Assembly (NCBI RefSeq): GCF_000015565.1
Contig: NC_008786.1
Coordinates: 5,382,501 to 5,446,500 of the forward strand
Source of the DNA: Verminephrobacter eiseniae EF01-2
GTDB lineage: Bacteria; Pseudomonadota; Gammaproteobacteria; Burkholderiales; Burkholderiaceae_C
DNA: 64,000 bases
Reading direction: 5' to 3'
In this document: positions 47,095 to 55,896 of the stretch, piece by piece
Position numbering within the stretch: the first letter of the stretch is position 1
Layout of the letters: each line of letters begins with the position of its first letter
Position numbers and translations under genes: made by a program
The notes under the pieces: generated by a model
Seen by the model: the letters and a program-made list of their open reading frames with translations, nothing else
Database searches by the model: none
What the model was told of the DNA's origin: nothing

Positions 47095-48066
47095 TCATGT
47101 CGTCCTGACAGCCGGGCGGCTGAGTATCTGCGCAAACATGTCGTGATCGACATTGCCGCCCGATAATGCCAGGCCGACGCGCAGTCCCGCCAGGCGCGGG
47201 CGAATCTGCATGGCCGCTGCCAGCGCCGCCGCGCCAGCACCTTCGGCGACGTTGTGGGTGGCGGTGAAATAGAGTTTCATGGCGGCGGCCACTTCGTCGT
47301 CGCTCACCGCCATGATTTCCTCAACCTGATCGGAAATCACTGCCAGCGAGGATTCGTCCGGCACGCGGCAGGCCACGCCATCGGCGATGAGCGTCGTCAC
47401 CGGCGACTCCACCTTGCTGCGACTCTCAAACGATAGCTTGTACGCCAGCGCATGGGCCGACACCACACCGATGATGCGCGTGCGCAGATTCAATGCGCGC
47501 CGGGCAGCCACGGCAGCGCATATTTCCGAACCCTGCCCAATCGGCACGAACAACACATCCAGATCAGGCTGCGCGCGCAGCAACTCCATCCAGCAAGTCG
47601 CCACGCCGCAGACCAGATCGCGGTGAAAGGAGGGGATCATATGCAAGGCATCGCGCTGCGCCAGCATCACGGCATGCTCGCGGCTTTCCTGAAATTCCTT
47701 GCCATGCTCGACCAAGGTCACGCCGAGAGCGCGCATGGCGGCATTCTTTTCCTTGCTGTTGCCGTGCGGGACCACGATGGTGGCGGCGATGCCATAGCGG
47801 CGCGCCGCAAAACCGACCGACTGCCCGTGATTGCCGCGGGTGGCCGAAATCACACCGCTGGCACGCCGCTCTTGCAGATAGACCAGGCCGCCGCGCACCT
47901 TGAAGGCGCCAGTCGGCGTATGGTTCTCGTGCTTGACCCAGGTCTCGGTGCCGAGCGCGGCATTGAGCAAGGGCCAGGAATATTGCGGCGTCGCCGGCAT
48001 GGCGGCATACACGAGCTTGGCGGCTTGTTCTATCTCGGCGTGGCCTGGCAGCAACAAATCATTCAT
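47095..48066 (-). CDS. Threonine/serine dehydratase-like PLP enzyme
   Basis: This 323-aa fold-type II PLP enzyme deaminates threonine or serine to a keto acid and ammonia. The PLP lysine is in TGAFKVRGGL, and the phosphate-binding loop is ALSGGNVD near the C-terminus; TRGNHGQSVGFAARRYG is typical. It has no ACT regulatory domain, so it resembles the catabolic form. Substrate among hydroxy-amino acids is unsettled. It is divergent from lexA. Confidence 0.83.
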   Translation of the reverse strand: MNDLLLPGHAEIEQAAKLVYAAMPATPQYSWPLLNAALGTETWVKHENHTPTGAFKVRGGLVYLQERRASGVISATRGNHGQSVGFAARRYGIAATIVVPHGNSKEKNAAMRALGVTLVEHGKEFQESREHAVMLAQRDALHMIPSFHRDLVCGVATCWMELLRAQPDLDVLFVPIGQGSEICAAVAARRALNLRTRIIGVVSAHALAYKLSFESRSKVESPVTTLIADGVACRVPDESSLAVISDQVEEIMAVSDDEVAAAMKLYFTATHNVAEGAGAAALAAAMQIRPRLAGLRVGLALSGGNVDHDMFAQILSRPAVRTT

Positions 48067-48090
48067 GTTTCATCCCCTGTGTCCGAAAAA

Positions 48091-48106
48091 CTGGTTAAAA
48101 ATACAG
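48091..48106 (+). promoter_or_regulatory. lexA: LexA box 1
   Basis: CTGGTTAAAAATACAG fits CTG-N10-CAG and differs from CTGT-N8-ACAG by one base. It is the first of two tandem SOS boxes 5' of lexA. Confidence 0.75.
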
Positions 48107-48109
48107 CTA

Positions 48110-48125
48110 CTGGATTGAAAAACAG
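48110..48125 (+). promoter_or_regulatory. lexA: LexA box 2
   Basis: CTGGATTGAAAAACAG fits CTG-N10-CAG and lies 3 bp after box 1 and 38 bp before the lexA start. The pair implies autoregulation; the divergent dehydratase start (48066) is 24 bp away, so it may be affected too. Confidence 0.75.
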
Positions 48126-48163
48126 TTGTACGCCACTGTCACCGACACCACCGGAGGCCCCCC

Positions 48164-48838
48164 ATGCTCGACAACCCGAAACTCACCGCCCGCCAGCAAC
48201 AAGTCCTGGACCTGATCCAGAACACCATGGCACGCACCGGCGCCCCTCCTACCCGCGCAGAAATCGCAGCCGAACTGGGCTTCAAGTCAGCCAACGCCGC
48301 CGAAGAGCATCTGCAAGCCCTGGCCCGCAAAGGCGCGATCGAACTGGTCAGCGGCACCTCACGCGGCATCCGCCTGCATAGCGAAACGCTGCGCTCCATC
48401 CATGCCGCCCGCTCCGGCCCATCCGGCGCAGGCAACCCCGGTTCGTCGCCATGGGTGCTGCCGCTGATCGGGCGCGTGGCAGCCGGCTCGCCCATTCTCG
48501 CGCAAGAGCATGTAGAGCAGACCTACAGCGTGGAAAACGGCCTGTTCCAGCACAAGCCGGACTACCTGCTCAAAGTGCGCGGCATGTCGATGCGCGACGC
48601 CGGCATCATCGACGGCGACCTGCTCGCCGTGCAAGCCACCCGTGAGGCGCGCAACGGCCAAATCATCGTCGCCCGCCTGGGGGACGATGTCACCGTCAAG
48701 CGCCTGCGCCGCACCGCCAGCACCATCGAACTGCTGCCCGAAAACCCCGATTACCCGGTGATCGTGGTCCAGCCCGGCGAGCCTTTCGAAATCGAAGGCC
48801 TGGCCGTCGGGCTGATCCGCAACACCATGCTGATGTAA
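48164..48838 (+). CDS. lexA: LexA repressor
   Basis: LexA represses SOS genes and cleaves itself when stimulated by RecA. The 224-aa protein has an N-terminal winged helix ([20 protein letters not shown]), the Ala-Gly cleavage site in GRVAAGSP, the catalytic serine in [10 protein letters not shown] and the lysine in VTVKRLRR. Two LexA boxes lie upstream. A weak inverted repeat (AAGGCA ... TGCCTT) follows the stop. Confidence 0.96.
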   Translation: MLDNPKLTARQQQVLDLIQNTMARTGAPPTRAEIAAELGFKSANAAEEHLQALARKGAIELVSGTSRGIRLHSETLRSIHAARSGPSGAGNPGSSPWVLPLIGRVAAGSPILAQEHVEQTYSVENGLFQHKPDYLLKVRGMSMRDAGIIDGDLLAVQATREARNGQIIVARLGDDVTVKRLRRTASTIELLPENPDYPVIVVQPGEPFEIEGLAVGLIRNTMLM

Positions 48839-49052
48839 ACCCAAGGCAAGGCCACACCGCTGCCTTAAGCGCTATCAGCATGAAAGTGTAGATAGCCGTA
48901 AGAATCAGGACGAAATCCGATAGTTCGATGCCAAAGACGGTCGCCACCGAAAACACTGGCGGGCAGGTTTACCTTGGCTGCGAATGCGCCGGCTGATTCT
49001 GTGTTTTCAATGGGGTTCATTTGGGAACCGATTTCAATGGCAGGGGCAAATC

Positions 49053-49409
49053 GTGAAAAAAATCATCATCTACATCATCATCGCGGCGGCTGTTTTGTTG
49101 GCATTTAATCTAACTTGGCAAAATGGCCACACTTCTGGCTGGCAATTCTTCAATGAACACATGAAGAAGGACCTCGAACAGACCCATGTTCCTGAAGAAC
49201 TGTACAACGAAGTGAGTGAGCGACTTTGGCAGTGCCAACAGCAGCAGCAGCCGCCGCATCTGCGGCAGGAGCGGTGGCAGTGGCAGAATTGGCAGAGTGA
49301 GCGGCAGGAGATGGAGCTGCAGCAACGGCTGAATGCGCAGCATCTGAAGAATTTGCAGCAGCAGCATCTGAAGGATCCGCAGCAGGACGGCAAGCCCGCT
49401 GGCCGTTAA
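49053..49409 (+). CDS. Small membrane-anchored Gln-rich protein
   Basis: I do not recognise this 118-aa protein. A GTG start at 49053 with AGGGG upstream gives an N-terminal transmembrane helix (KKIIIYIIIAAAVLLAFNL) followed by a soluble, very Gln-rich tail (QCQQQQQPP, NLQQQHLKDPQQ). An ATG 69 bp upstream would put a further stretch before the helix. Base composition is lower in GC than core genes. A strong terminator follows it. Confidence 0.6.
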   Translation: MKKIIIYIIIAAAVLLAFNLTWQNGHTSGWQFFNEHMKKDLEQTHVPEELYNEVSERLWQCQQQQQPPHLRQERWQWQNWQSERQEMELQQRLNAQHLKNLQQQHLKDPQQDGKPAGR

Positions 49410-49464
49410 TATGGGTTTCTGGAGTTTACCATAGCCGCAATCAATAATGGAAGGCGACTAATCC

Positions 49465-49498
49465 GAAGGCAAGAGGGAAAGTTTCCTTCTTGCCTTTT
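49465..49498 (+). terminator. Intrinsic terminator of the Gln-rich gene
   Basis: A 15-bp stem (AAGGCAAGAGGGAAA and its complement with one mismatch), a minimal loop and a T-run lie 56 bp after the stop at 49409. Confidence 0.8.
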
Positions 49499-50307
49499 TC
49501 GTGTATTCGTCTTCGTCCTCGCCGTCCAAGGCATCGACCAGCAGACCCCGGGCGGTGTTGACTTTGTTGGGCGTACCAGGCAGTCATTCGGTGTCAGACA
49601 AGTTTTGATGTCGTATTCGTCAAGTTTCCCATTATCGGCAAGTTTTTTTGCCAATTCAGGTTCATTCGATGCCTTCCTGAATCCATAGACCGCAATTGGT
49701 ATTTTTGCAATGACCAGTCAAATGATTTAACTGGGTTTTGCATGTGCCTCGAACGTGGTTTTATCATTAATCCTGTCGCTTTGAAAATCAACGGTTCTTG
49801 GAGAAAGCCATAATCATGAAGGTCAAAGCCGTGCTGGCGCGCCCGCGCCTGCTCGCATCCGCTGGATCTCCAACGCCGTCTTGCGCTTTTGTTCCGCCAC
49901 GCGCTGCTCGTCGGCGTGTTTGTCTGCAAGCAGACGGTCATACCGATGAGCGCAACGCCCTGGTAGCGGGGTTGCGCCCACCCCAACAGCCGTCGCAGCC
50001 GCCATTACAGCGTCCACTACAACCCGCGCGCAGCCACTGGCCCTTCATGGTCCGGCCGGCAGACCCCGGCAGACCATATCCCCGAAGCGCCGGCGCAACC
50101 ATCCGCTCCCACCGCCCGGCCAGCCCGGGAACTGCGCCACAGGGCAGACCCCGGCACCGGACCGCCTGGTCATCACCGGGCGCATGGCCGATGTGTGCGC
50201 GCAACGGGGCCGGCTGGCCGCTGCCCAGGCGCTACAGGCTCGATGTCGGCCGCGCCAAGCGGGCCTCTGACGCGCTACGGCTGGCCGCGCCAAGGCACAA
50301 TGGCGGG
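49499..50307. other. 809-bp stretch of decayed sequence
   Basis: No intact gene is visible. A minus-strand frame at about 49469-49590 (TARGLLVDALDGEDEDEYTK) reads like the C-terminus of a lost protein. Another at 49823-50017 has a charged helix (LLADKHADEQRVAEQKRKTA). Both lack a proper start and neighbours. Confidence 0.4.
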
Positions 50308-51315
50308 ATGAATATTGTGATTCTCGACGACTACCAGGACGCGGTGCGCAAACTGCATTGCGCCTCCCGGCTCGATGCGTACACCGCCAAGGTCTACACC
50401 AACACGGTCAAAGGGCTGGGCCAGCTCTCCGTGCGCCTGAGGGATGCCGACATCATCGTGCTGATCAGGGAACGCTCCCAGATCACGCGCCAACTGGTCG
50501 AAAAGCTCCCACGGCTCAAGCTCATTGCGCAAACCGGCAAGATCGCAGGCCATGTCGATGTCGCTGCCTGCACCGAGCGCGGCATTGCCGTGGCAGAAGG
50601 CGTGGGCTCCCCGGTGGCCCCGGCAGAACTGACCTGGACCCTGGTCATGGCGGCCATGCGCAGGCTACCGCAGTACATCGCCAATCTCAAGCATGGCGCC
50701 TGGCAGCAGTCGGGCCTGAAGAGCGCGTCCATGCCCACCAACTTCGGCATTGGCAGCGTGCTGCGCGGCAAGACGCTGGGAATCTGGGGCTACGGCCGCG
50801 TTGGTCAGATCGTGGCCGGTTATGGCCGGGCGTTTGGCATGAATGTGCGTATCTGGGGCCGTGAGCCCTCACGCGCGCAAGCGTTGACGGATGGCTACCA
50901 GGCGGCCAGCACACGCGAGGAGTTCTTCTCCCAGTGCGATGTCATCTCGCTGCACCTGCGGCTGAGCGACGAGACGCAGGGCATCATCTCGCTGGAGGAT
51001 CTTTCGTGCATGAAAACCACATCGTTGCTGATCAATACATCGCGCGCCGAACTGATCAAGCCCGACGTACTGATCGCCGCACTGAATCGCGGCCGCCCCG
51101 GCATGGCCGCCGTTGACGTGTTCGAGAGCGAGCCCATCATGCAAGGCCATGCCCTCTTGCGGCTCGAAAACTGCATCTGCACGCCGCACATCGGCTATGT
51201 CGAGCAAGACAGCTACGAACTGTACTTTGGCGCGGCATTCGACAACGTGGTGAACTTCATCAAGGGCACCCCGACCAATATCGTGAACCCGGGCGCGCTG
51301 CAGGTGCGGCGTTGA
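50308..51315 (+). CDS. D-2-hydroxyacid dehydrogenase family protein
   Basis: This 335-aa NAD-dependent oxidoreductase resembles phosphoglycerate dehydrogenase-like proteins. The nucleotide-binding loop is GIWGYGRVGQIVAGYG, and catalytic residues lie in NTSRAELI (Arg), DVFESEP (Glu) and CTPHIGY (His). The actual hydroxyacid is not evident; it lacks the ACT domain of SerA. Confidence 0.87.
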   Translation: MNIVILDDYQDAVRKLHCASRLDAYTAKVYTNTVKGLGQLSVRLRDADIIVLIRERSQITRQLVEKLPRLKLIAQTGKIAGHVDVAACTERGIAVAEGVGSPVAPAELTWTLVMAAMRRLPQYIANLKHGAWQQSGLKSASMPTNFGIGSVLRGKTLGIWGYGRVGQIVAGYGRAFGMNVRIWGREPSRAQALTDGYQAASTREEFFSQCDVISLHLRLSDETQGIISLEDLSCMKTTSLLINTSRAELIKPDVLIAALNRGRPGMAAVDVFESEPIMQGHALLRLENCICTPHIGYVEQDSYELYFGAAFDNVVNFIKGTPTNIVNPGALQVRR

Positions 51316-51456
51316 AGCCCCCGAAGCACCTTCACCTTCGGCGCGGCGCCCGGGTTCTTGGGTCCATCGGGGGGATGGTGACGGCGATTCTGATGCAGCG
51401 GTCATCGGGCGCAGACGCGCACGCGTGACCCGCCCAGGCGCTGCCACCTGCGGCAA

Positions 51457-52584
51457 TCACAGCGGGGTTTTCTTGCCGTCCTTGAACGAGTACAGCGTGA
51501 AGGGAGGGTCCTTCATTTCGCCATTGGGCTCGAAAACGATCGTCGTCGTCACGCCCCTGAAGTTGGACTTGGCCAACTCATTCAGGTAGACCTTGGGGTC
51601 GACGGAGTTGGCGCGCTTCATCGCGTCGACCAGCAACATCGTGGCGTCATAGATGTAGGGGCTGTACACCTGAAACTGTCCAGGGTACTTGGCGTCGTAC
51701 CTGGCCTTCCAGGCCAGGCCGCCAGGCATCTTGTCCAGCGAAGCACCGCCTTCGGCGCAGATCACGTTGTCCAGGGTCTTGGCACCGCCCGACAGCTTGG
51801 CGATTTCGTTCGTGCAAGCGCCGTCGCCACCGAAAAACTTCATGCGGACCATGCCCAACTGTTCCATTTGGCGCAGCATCGGGCCGGCCTGGGGGTCCAT
51901 GCCGCCGTAGAACACGGCGTCGGGATTTTTCGCCTTGATGGCGGTCAGTATGGCCATGAAGTCGGTGGCCTTGTCGGTCGTGAACTGCTCGTCGACCACC
52001 TGCATGCCCTTGGCGATGGCGGTCTTTTTGAACACCTCGGCCACACCTTGGCCGTAAGCGGTGCGGTCGTCGATGACAGCGACGGTCTTGAGCTTGAGAT
52101 GGTCCACCGCGTAGGACGCCAGACCCGCACCCAGGGTGTTGTCGTTGGCGATGATGCGAAAGGTGGTTTTGTAGCCCGGCTTGGTCAGGTTGGGGTTGGT
52201 CGCAGCGCCTGTCACCATCGGAATGCCGCAATCGTTGTAGATCTTGGACGCCGGAATGGTGGTGCCGGAGTTCAGGTGACCGATAACGCCAGCAACATGG
52301 GAGTCGCACAGTTTTTGTGCCACGGCTGCGCCTTGCTTGGGGTCGGCCGCGTCATCTTCGGCCTGCAACTCGAACTTGATTTTCTTGCCCCCGATGCTGA
52401 TGCCCTGGGTGTTGAGTTCTTCGATGGCCATGCGGGCGCCGTTTTCGTTGTCCTTGCCGGAATGGGCTTGGGGGCCGGAGATCGGAGCCACATGGCCAAT
52501 CTTGACCACCTGCTCTTGTGCCAGGGCCGTGCCAACCACGGTCGTCGCAGCGGCCAGCATCAGATGTTTCAGTTTCAATTGCAT
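51457..52584 (-). CDS. Branched-chain amino acid-type binding protein, paralogue 1
   Basis: This 375-aa LivJ/LivK-like periplasmic protein has a Sec signal (MQLKLKHLMLAAATTVVGTALA) and the core VVKIGHVAPISGPQAHSGKD. GGAGG stands before the ATG at 52584. It is nearly identical through most of its length to the protein at 57265-58398. No transporter genes adjoin it, so it must serve a permease encoded elsewhere. Ligand specificity is unknown. Confidence 0.9.
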   Translation of the reverse strand: MQLKLKHLMLAAATTVVGTALAQEQVVKIGHVAPISGPQAHSGKDNENGARMAIEELNTQGISIGGKKIKFELQAEDDAADPKQGAAVAQKLCDSHVAGVIGHLNSGTTIPASKIYNDCGIPMVTGAATNPNLTKPGYKTTFRIIANDNTLGAGLASYAVDHLKLKTVAVIDDRTAYGQGVAEVFKKTAIAKGMQVVDEQFTTDKATDFMAILTAIKAKNPDAVFYGGMDPQAGPMLRQMEQLGMVRMKFFGGDGACTNEIAKLSGGAKTLDNVICAEGGASLDKMPGGLAWKARYDAKYPGQFQVYSPYIYDATMLLVDAMKRANSVDPKVYLNELAKSNFRGVTTTIVFEPNGEMKDPPFTLYSFKDGKKTPL

Positions 52585-52956
52585 AAACCCTCCAACTTTG
52601 GTGAAAAGAGACATCGGGAATCCGTTCCGTGCCTCCATGAAAAGTGAACATAACGCAGTTTGCAGACCGGATGATCAAGAAAAACATTTGATTTCAAGGG
52701 TAAACCACAAAGGGAATACCCTGATCAGTGCTTGGCAGCAGAAGGCGCGCCGGTGCCATTGACTCCAATGGCACCGCTGACGCAAGGCGCGGTCGAGCGC
52801 ATCCAAAAGATGGGCGCCTGCTTGTTGCAGGCCCACCCAACAGGTCGCATCGCCCGCCCAGTCCTGAATGAGCCGATTGGACAGACCAGCAAACGGCAGG
52901 ATGGCCGTGGCGGTGAAAAGCCCGGCCGGCCTCGGCAAAGCCCTGGCACGGGCCTA
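52585..52956. other. 372-bp gap with an 11-bp perfect hairpin
   Basis: No gene is recognised. CGGTGCCATTG (52751-52761), a 4-nt loop and its exact complement (52766-52776) form a strong hairpin ~170 bp 5' of the binding-protein start. It has no T-run. A minus-strand frame at 52675-52938 has no family signature. Confidence 0.4.
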
Positions 52957-53117
52957 GTGTCGCGTCACCGATCATCTGTCGGTCTGCGCTGGCCATCGAA
53001 GCGCATCGCGGCGTTGCATCGCTTGCCAATACAGCTCGGTATGGGCTGCGCGATGCGCCTTGCGCTGCGCTCCGATGGCTGCGCGCAGCCTACGACATCT
53101 GACCGGTGACGCGACAC
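52957..53117. mobile_element. Foldback MITE, copy 5 of 5
   Basis: This 161-bp copy has TA on both sides (52955-52956 and 53118-53119). Ends and central stem match the other copies. It lies 195 bp upstream of the formate dehydrogenase start. Confidence 0.9.
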
Positions 53118-53312
53118 TAGTTCTACCGCTCCAATGGCGTTCAGAGGCCCCCTGCCGCAGGCGTGATAAGCCATGCCGATCGAAACATCGGATCAAACGA
53201 TTTGCACTGATCTGCCCGAAGGCGAACCATTGGCACCCGAACGGCCCGCGCCGTTCCTGCCAGGCGCCGCCCGGCGCCGCAGCGTTCGAATCACTATTTC
53301 CGGAGACAAAAC

Positions 53313-54512
53313 ATGGCGAAGATCGTTTGCGTGCTGTATGACGACCCCGTAACCGGCGACCCCAAGACCTACGCCCGTGACAGCCTGCCCAGGCTGGAGC
53401 GTTACCCCGATGGCCAGACCCTGCCCACCCCCAGGGCCATCGACTTCCAGCCGGGCACCCTGCTCGGCAGCGTGTCTGGCGAGTTGGGGCTGCGCAAGTA
53501 TCTGGAATCCAACGGCCACAAACTGGTCGTGACATCGAGCAAGGACGGCGCCGATAGCGTGCTGGACCGCGAACTGCACGATGCCGAGATCGTGATTTCC
53601 CAGCCCTTCTGGCCCGCCTACATGACCGCCGAGCGCATCGCCAGGGCGCCCAGGCTGAAGATGATCGTGACGGCAGGCATCGGCTCCGACCACACCGACC
53701 TGCAAGCCGCGATGGAGCGTGGCGTGACCGTGGCCGAAGTCACTTACTGCAACAGCAACAGCGTGGCCGAGCATGTCGTGATGATGACCTTGAGCCTGGT
53801 GCGCAACTACATCCCCTCGTACAACCGGGTCGTCAAAGGCGGCTGGAACATCGCCGACTGTGTGCAGCGCTCCTACGACCTCGAAGGCATGCAGGTCGGC
53901 AGCGTTGCGGCGGGCCGCATTGGTCTGCGCGTGTTGCGCCTGCTCAAGCCCTTCGATGTCAAGCTGCATTACCTGGATCGCCATCGCCTGCCGGAAGCCA
54001 TCGAAAAAGAGCTCCATCTGACGCACCACAGCAGCCTGGAAAGTCTGACCAAGGTGTGTGACGTGGTCTCGCTGAATTGCCCGCTGCACCCCGAAACCGA
54101 GCACATGATCAACGCGCAGTCGCTGAAGAACTTCAAACGCGGCGCCTACCTGATCAACACGGCACGCGGCAAGCTGTGCGACCGCGATGCGGTGGCGGCG
54201 GCGCTGGAGAGCGGCCAGCTCGCTGGCTATGCGGGCGACGTGTGGTTCCCGCAACCCGCGCCGAAAGACCACCCGTGGCGCAGCATGCCGCACCACGGCA
54301 TGACGCCGCACATCTCCGGCACCAGCCTGTCGGCGCAAGCACGCTACGCCGCTGGCACGCGCGAAATCCTGGAGTGCTACTTCGAGAACCGGCCAATCCG
54401 TGATGAATACCTGATCGTGCAAGGTGGCAAGCTGGCTGGCGTTGGCGCGCACTCGTACAGCGCCGGCAACGCGACCAAGGGGTCGGAAGAAGCCGCCCGC
54501 TTCAGGAAGTAG
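53313..54512 (+). CDS. NAD-dependent formate dehydrogenase
   Basis: This 399-aa metal-free enzyme oxidises formate to CO2 with NAD. It shows the formate-binding YCNSNSVAEH, the nucleotide-binding VAAGRIGLRVLRLLKPFD, the Arg motif NTARGKLCDRD, GDVWFPQPAPKDHPWR and the catalytic His in HHGMTPHISGTSL. GGAG lies ~8 nt before the ATG. A MITE occupies its upstream region. The nearby LysR gene may be its regulator. Confidence 0.95.
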   Translation: MAKIVCVLYDDPVTGDPKTYARDSLPRLERYPDGQTLPTPRAIDFQPGTLLGSVSGELGLRKYLESNGHKLVVTSSKDGADSVLDRELHDAEIVISQPFWPAYMTAERIARAPRLKMIVTAGIGSDHTDLQAAMERGVTVAEVTYCNSNSVAEHVVMMTLSLVRNYIPSYNRVVKGGWNIADCVQRSYDLEGMQVGSVAAGRIGLRVLRLLKPFDVKLHYLDRHRLPEAIEKELHLTHHSSLESLTKVCDVVSLNCPLHPETEHMINAQSLKNFKRGAYLINTARGKLCDRDAVAAALESGQLAGYAGDVWFPQPAPKDHPWRSMPHHGMTPHISGTSLSAQARYAAGTREILECYFENRPIRDEYLIVQGGKLAGVGAHSYSAGNATKGSEEAARFRK

Positions 54513-54569
54513 GCTCCGTGCCAGTCTCATCCGCGACGCCCCTCAAGCGGGTCGGCGTGTCGCGGTGCA

Positions 54570-54728
54570 ACCCAGATCGCCAGCATCCTGCTGGCCGGTT
54601 TGGGCGTGTTCCTGGCGCTGACCAGCATCGGCGTGCTGGCCCTATCGACCGGCGGCGCATGGGTGCTCGGCTCCTTCGGTGCTTCCTGCGTCTTGCACGA
54701 TTTCTACACCAAGGCGTGTGCGGGATGA
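54570..54728 (+). pseudogene. HPP-family membrane protein fragment
   Basis: A frame without a start (TQIASILLAGLGVFLALTSI ... WVLGSFGASCVL) resembles the first helices of HPP-family membrane proteins. It stops soon after the GASCVL motif, so it is a short remnant. Confidence 0.4.
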
Positions 54729-54739
54729 TAATCTCGAAT

Positions 54740-54751
54740 CGGGATAACCCG
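54740..54751. promoter_or_regulatory. Candidate operator of the XRE regulator
   Basis: CGGGATAACCCG is a short inverted repeat 22 bp before the XRE gene. The half-site CGGGAT recurs at 54755-54760. Confidence 0.35.
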
Positions 54752-54773
54752 TTTCGGGATATATCATGCCCGG

Positions 54774-55019
54774 ATGGTCAAGTCCCTCCACACTCCAGAA
54801 TATGAATATTTCCGAACGCTCTTGGTCGCTGTTCGCGAAAAAGCCAGGCTAACCCCGTCGGAAGTTTCGAATCGCCTGTCTCGCCCTCAGTCCTTCGTCG
54901 CCAAATATGAAGGAGGCGAACGCCGATTGGATGTGCTTGAGTTCATTGAAGTCTGCAAGGCTCTGGATGTCGATCCGCATGTCGTTTTGGCCAAGCTGCA
55001 AAGCAAGGTAGGCGAATGA
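54774..55019 (+). CDS. XRE-family helix-turn-helix regulator
   Basis: This 81-aa Cro/C1-type protein is essentially one HTH domain (LTPSEVSNRLSRPQSFVAKY ... RLDVLEFIEVCKALDVDP). Its end overlaps the next gene as ATGA, the layout of a controller protein beside a toxin or restriction gene. Composition is AT-richer than the surroundings, which suggests acquisition. Confidence 0.8.
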   Translation: MVKSLHTPEYEYFRTLLVAVREKARLTPSEVSNRLSRPQSFVAKYEGGERRLDVLEFIEVCKALDVDPHVVLAKLQSKVGE

Positions 55020-55643
55020 ACACGCAAGAAGTCATCGCTCTCGCCCGTGAACACTTGCGCGGTTTGGTTGGTCATCGGTTCGACATTCTGGAAGTCGTCA
55101 AACCGGTCTCGCCGGCAGTGGCTGTCAACTTGGCAAAGATTATTTCCAAGCTCTCTCCGCTAGTAGGAAATTTGATTGAGTTCAATAGCTGCGAGTATTT
55201 AAACGATCAGGAATCACAATCCGCCGGACTATCTCGTGCTTGAGCCTGGCGATACCACGACACGCACGAGCAACCCGCAGCAGACAAATACGAACAGATA
55301 CAAATTTCAGGGGACGCCGGAGCCATTGCGCGAGGCGCAAGCCTTGGTGCCATCCTGGGCGGGCAACGGCGCTGCCTATCTTCCTGCGCCAGCGCATCAA
55401 AAACTGCTGCGCGAGTTGATGAACCGCTTCCCGTACCGGCTGGATACCAACTTCGCCAAAATGGACCGCATTGCTCACGCGGACATTGAAGCATTCAAGG
55501 AACGTGTCTATGCGACTGAATTCCACGGGCATACCATCGGAGCATGGAAACGGCTGCTGGCGCACGGCGATGAGGACGCGATAAGGCGCGGGTTGGAAAT
55601 TCAATTCAATATTCGTGACGAGGGACGCCCCGTCGTCAAGTGA
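55016..55643 (+). pseudogene. Split gene after the XRE regulator, possible nuclease
   Basis: Two frames look like the ends of one protein. The N-terminal frame (55016-55243) begins MNTQEVIALAREHLRGLVGH and is sensible to FNSCEYLNDQE (about 55212). The second frame (stop 55641-55643) is coherent from about 55218 (HNPPDYLVLEPGD), before its first ATG. The middle appears to have been deleted with a frame change. Tight coupling to an XRE gene suggests a restriction endonuclease or similar effector; I cannot name the family with confidence. Confidence 0.5.
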
Positions 55644-55896
55644 TCTACATGCAGTGCTCAAGGCTGTCGCCGAGGCAAAGAGTAACGTCACCGTCAGTCC
55701 AGCGCGTTATCTTGGGTGCCGTGGCCAGCGTGACCACCTGCCACGGCCCACCGTGCTGGTCGGCGTGTTCTTCTTCGGTTCAACAAGCGTGTCGGTCATG
55801 GGTGCATCCTGTTCAATCCTGTTTTGGGATATCGTACCGAAGCGCTGACCAAATTGCCAGTGCCGTGTCATATTCAGTTTGAAATTCAGTTTGAAA

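Noticed and set aside
48696-48956. Minus-strand frame beginning VATVFGIELSDFVLILTAIY, membrane-like
   Set aside because: Only about 30 residues look natural before the frame runs into the antisense of lexA; at most a tiny relic, too weak to annotate.
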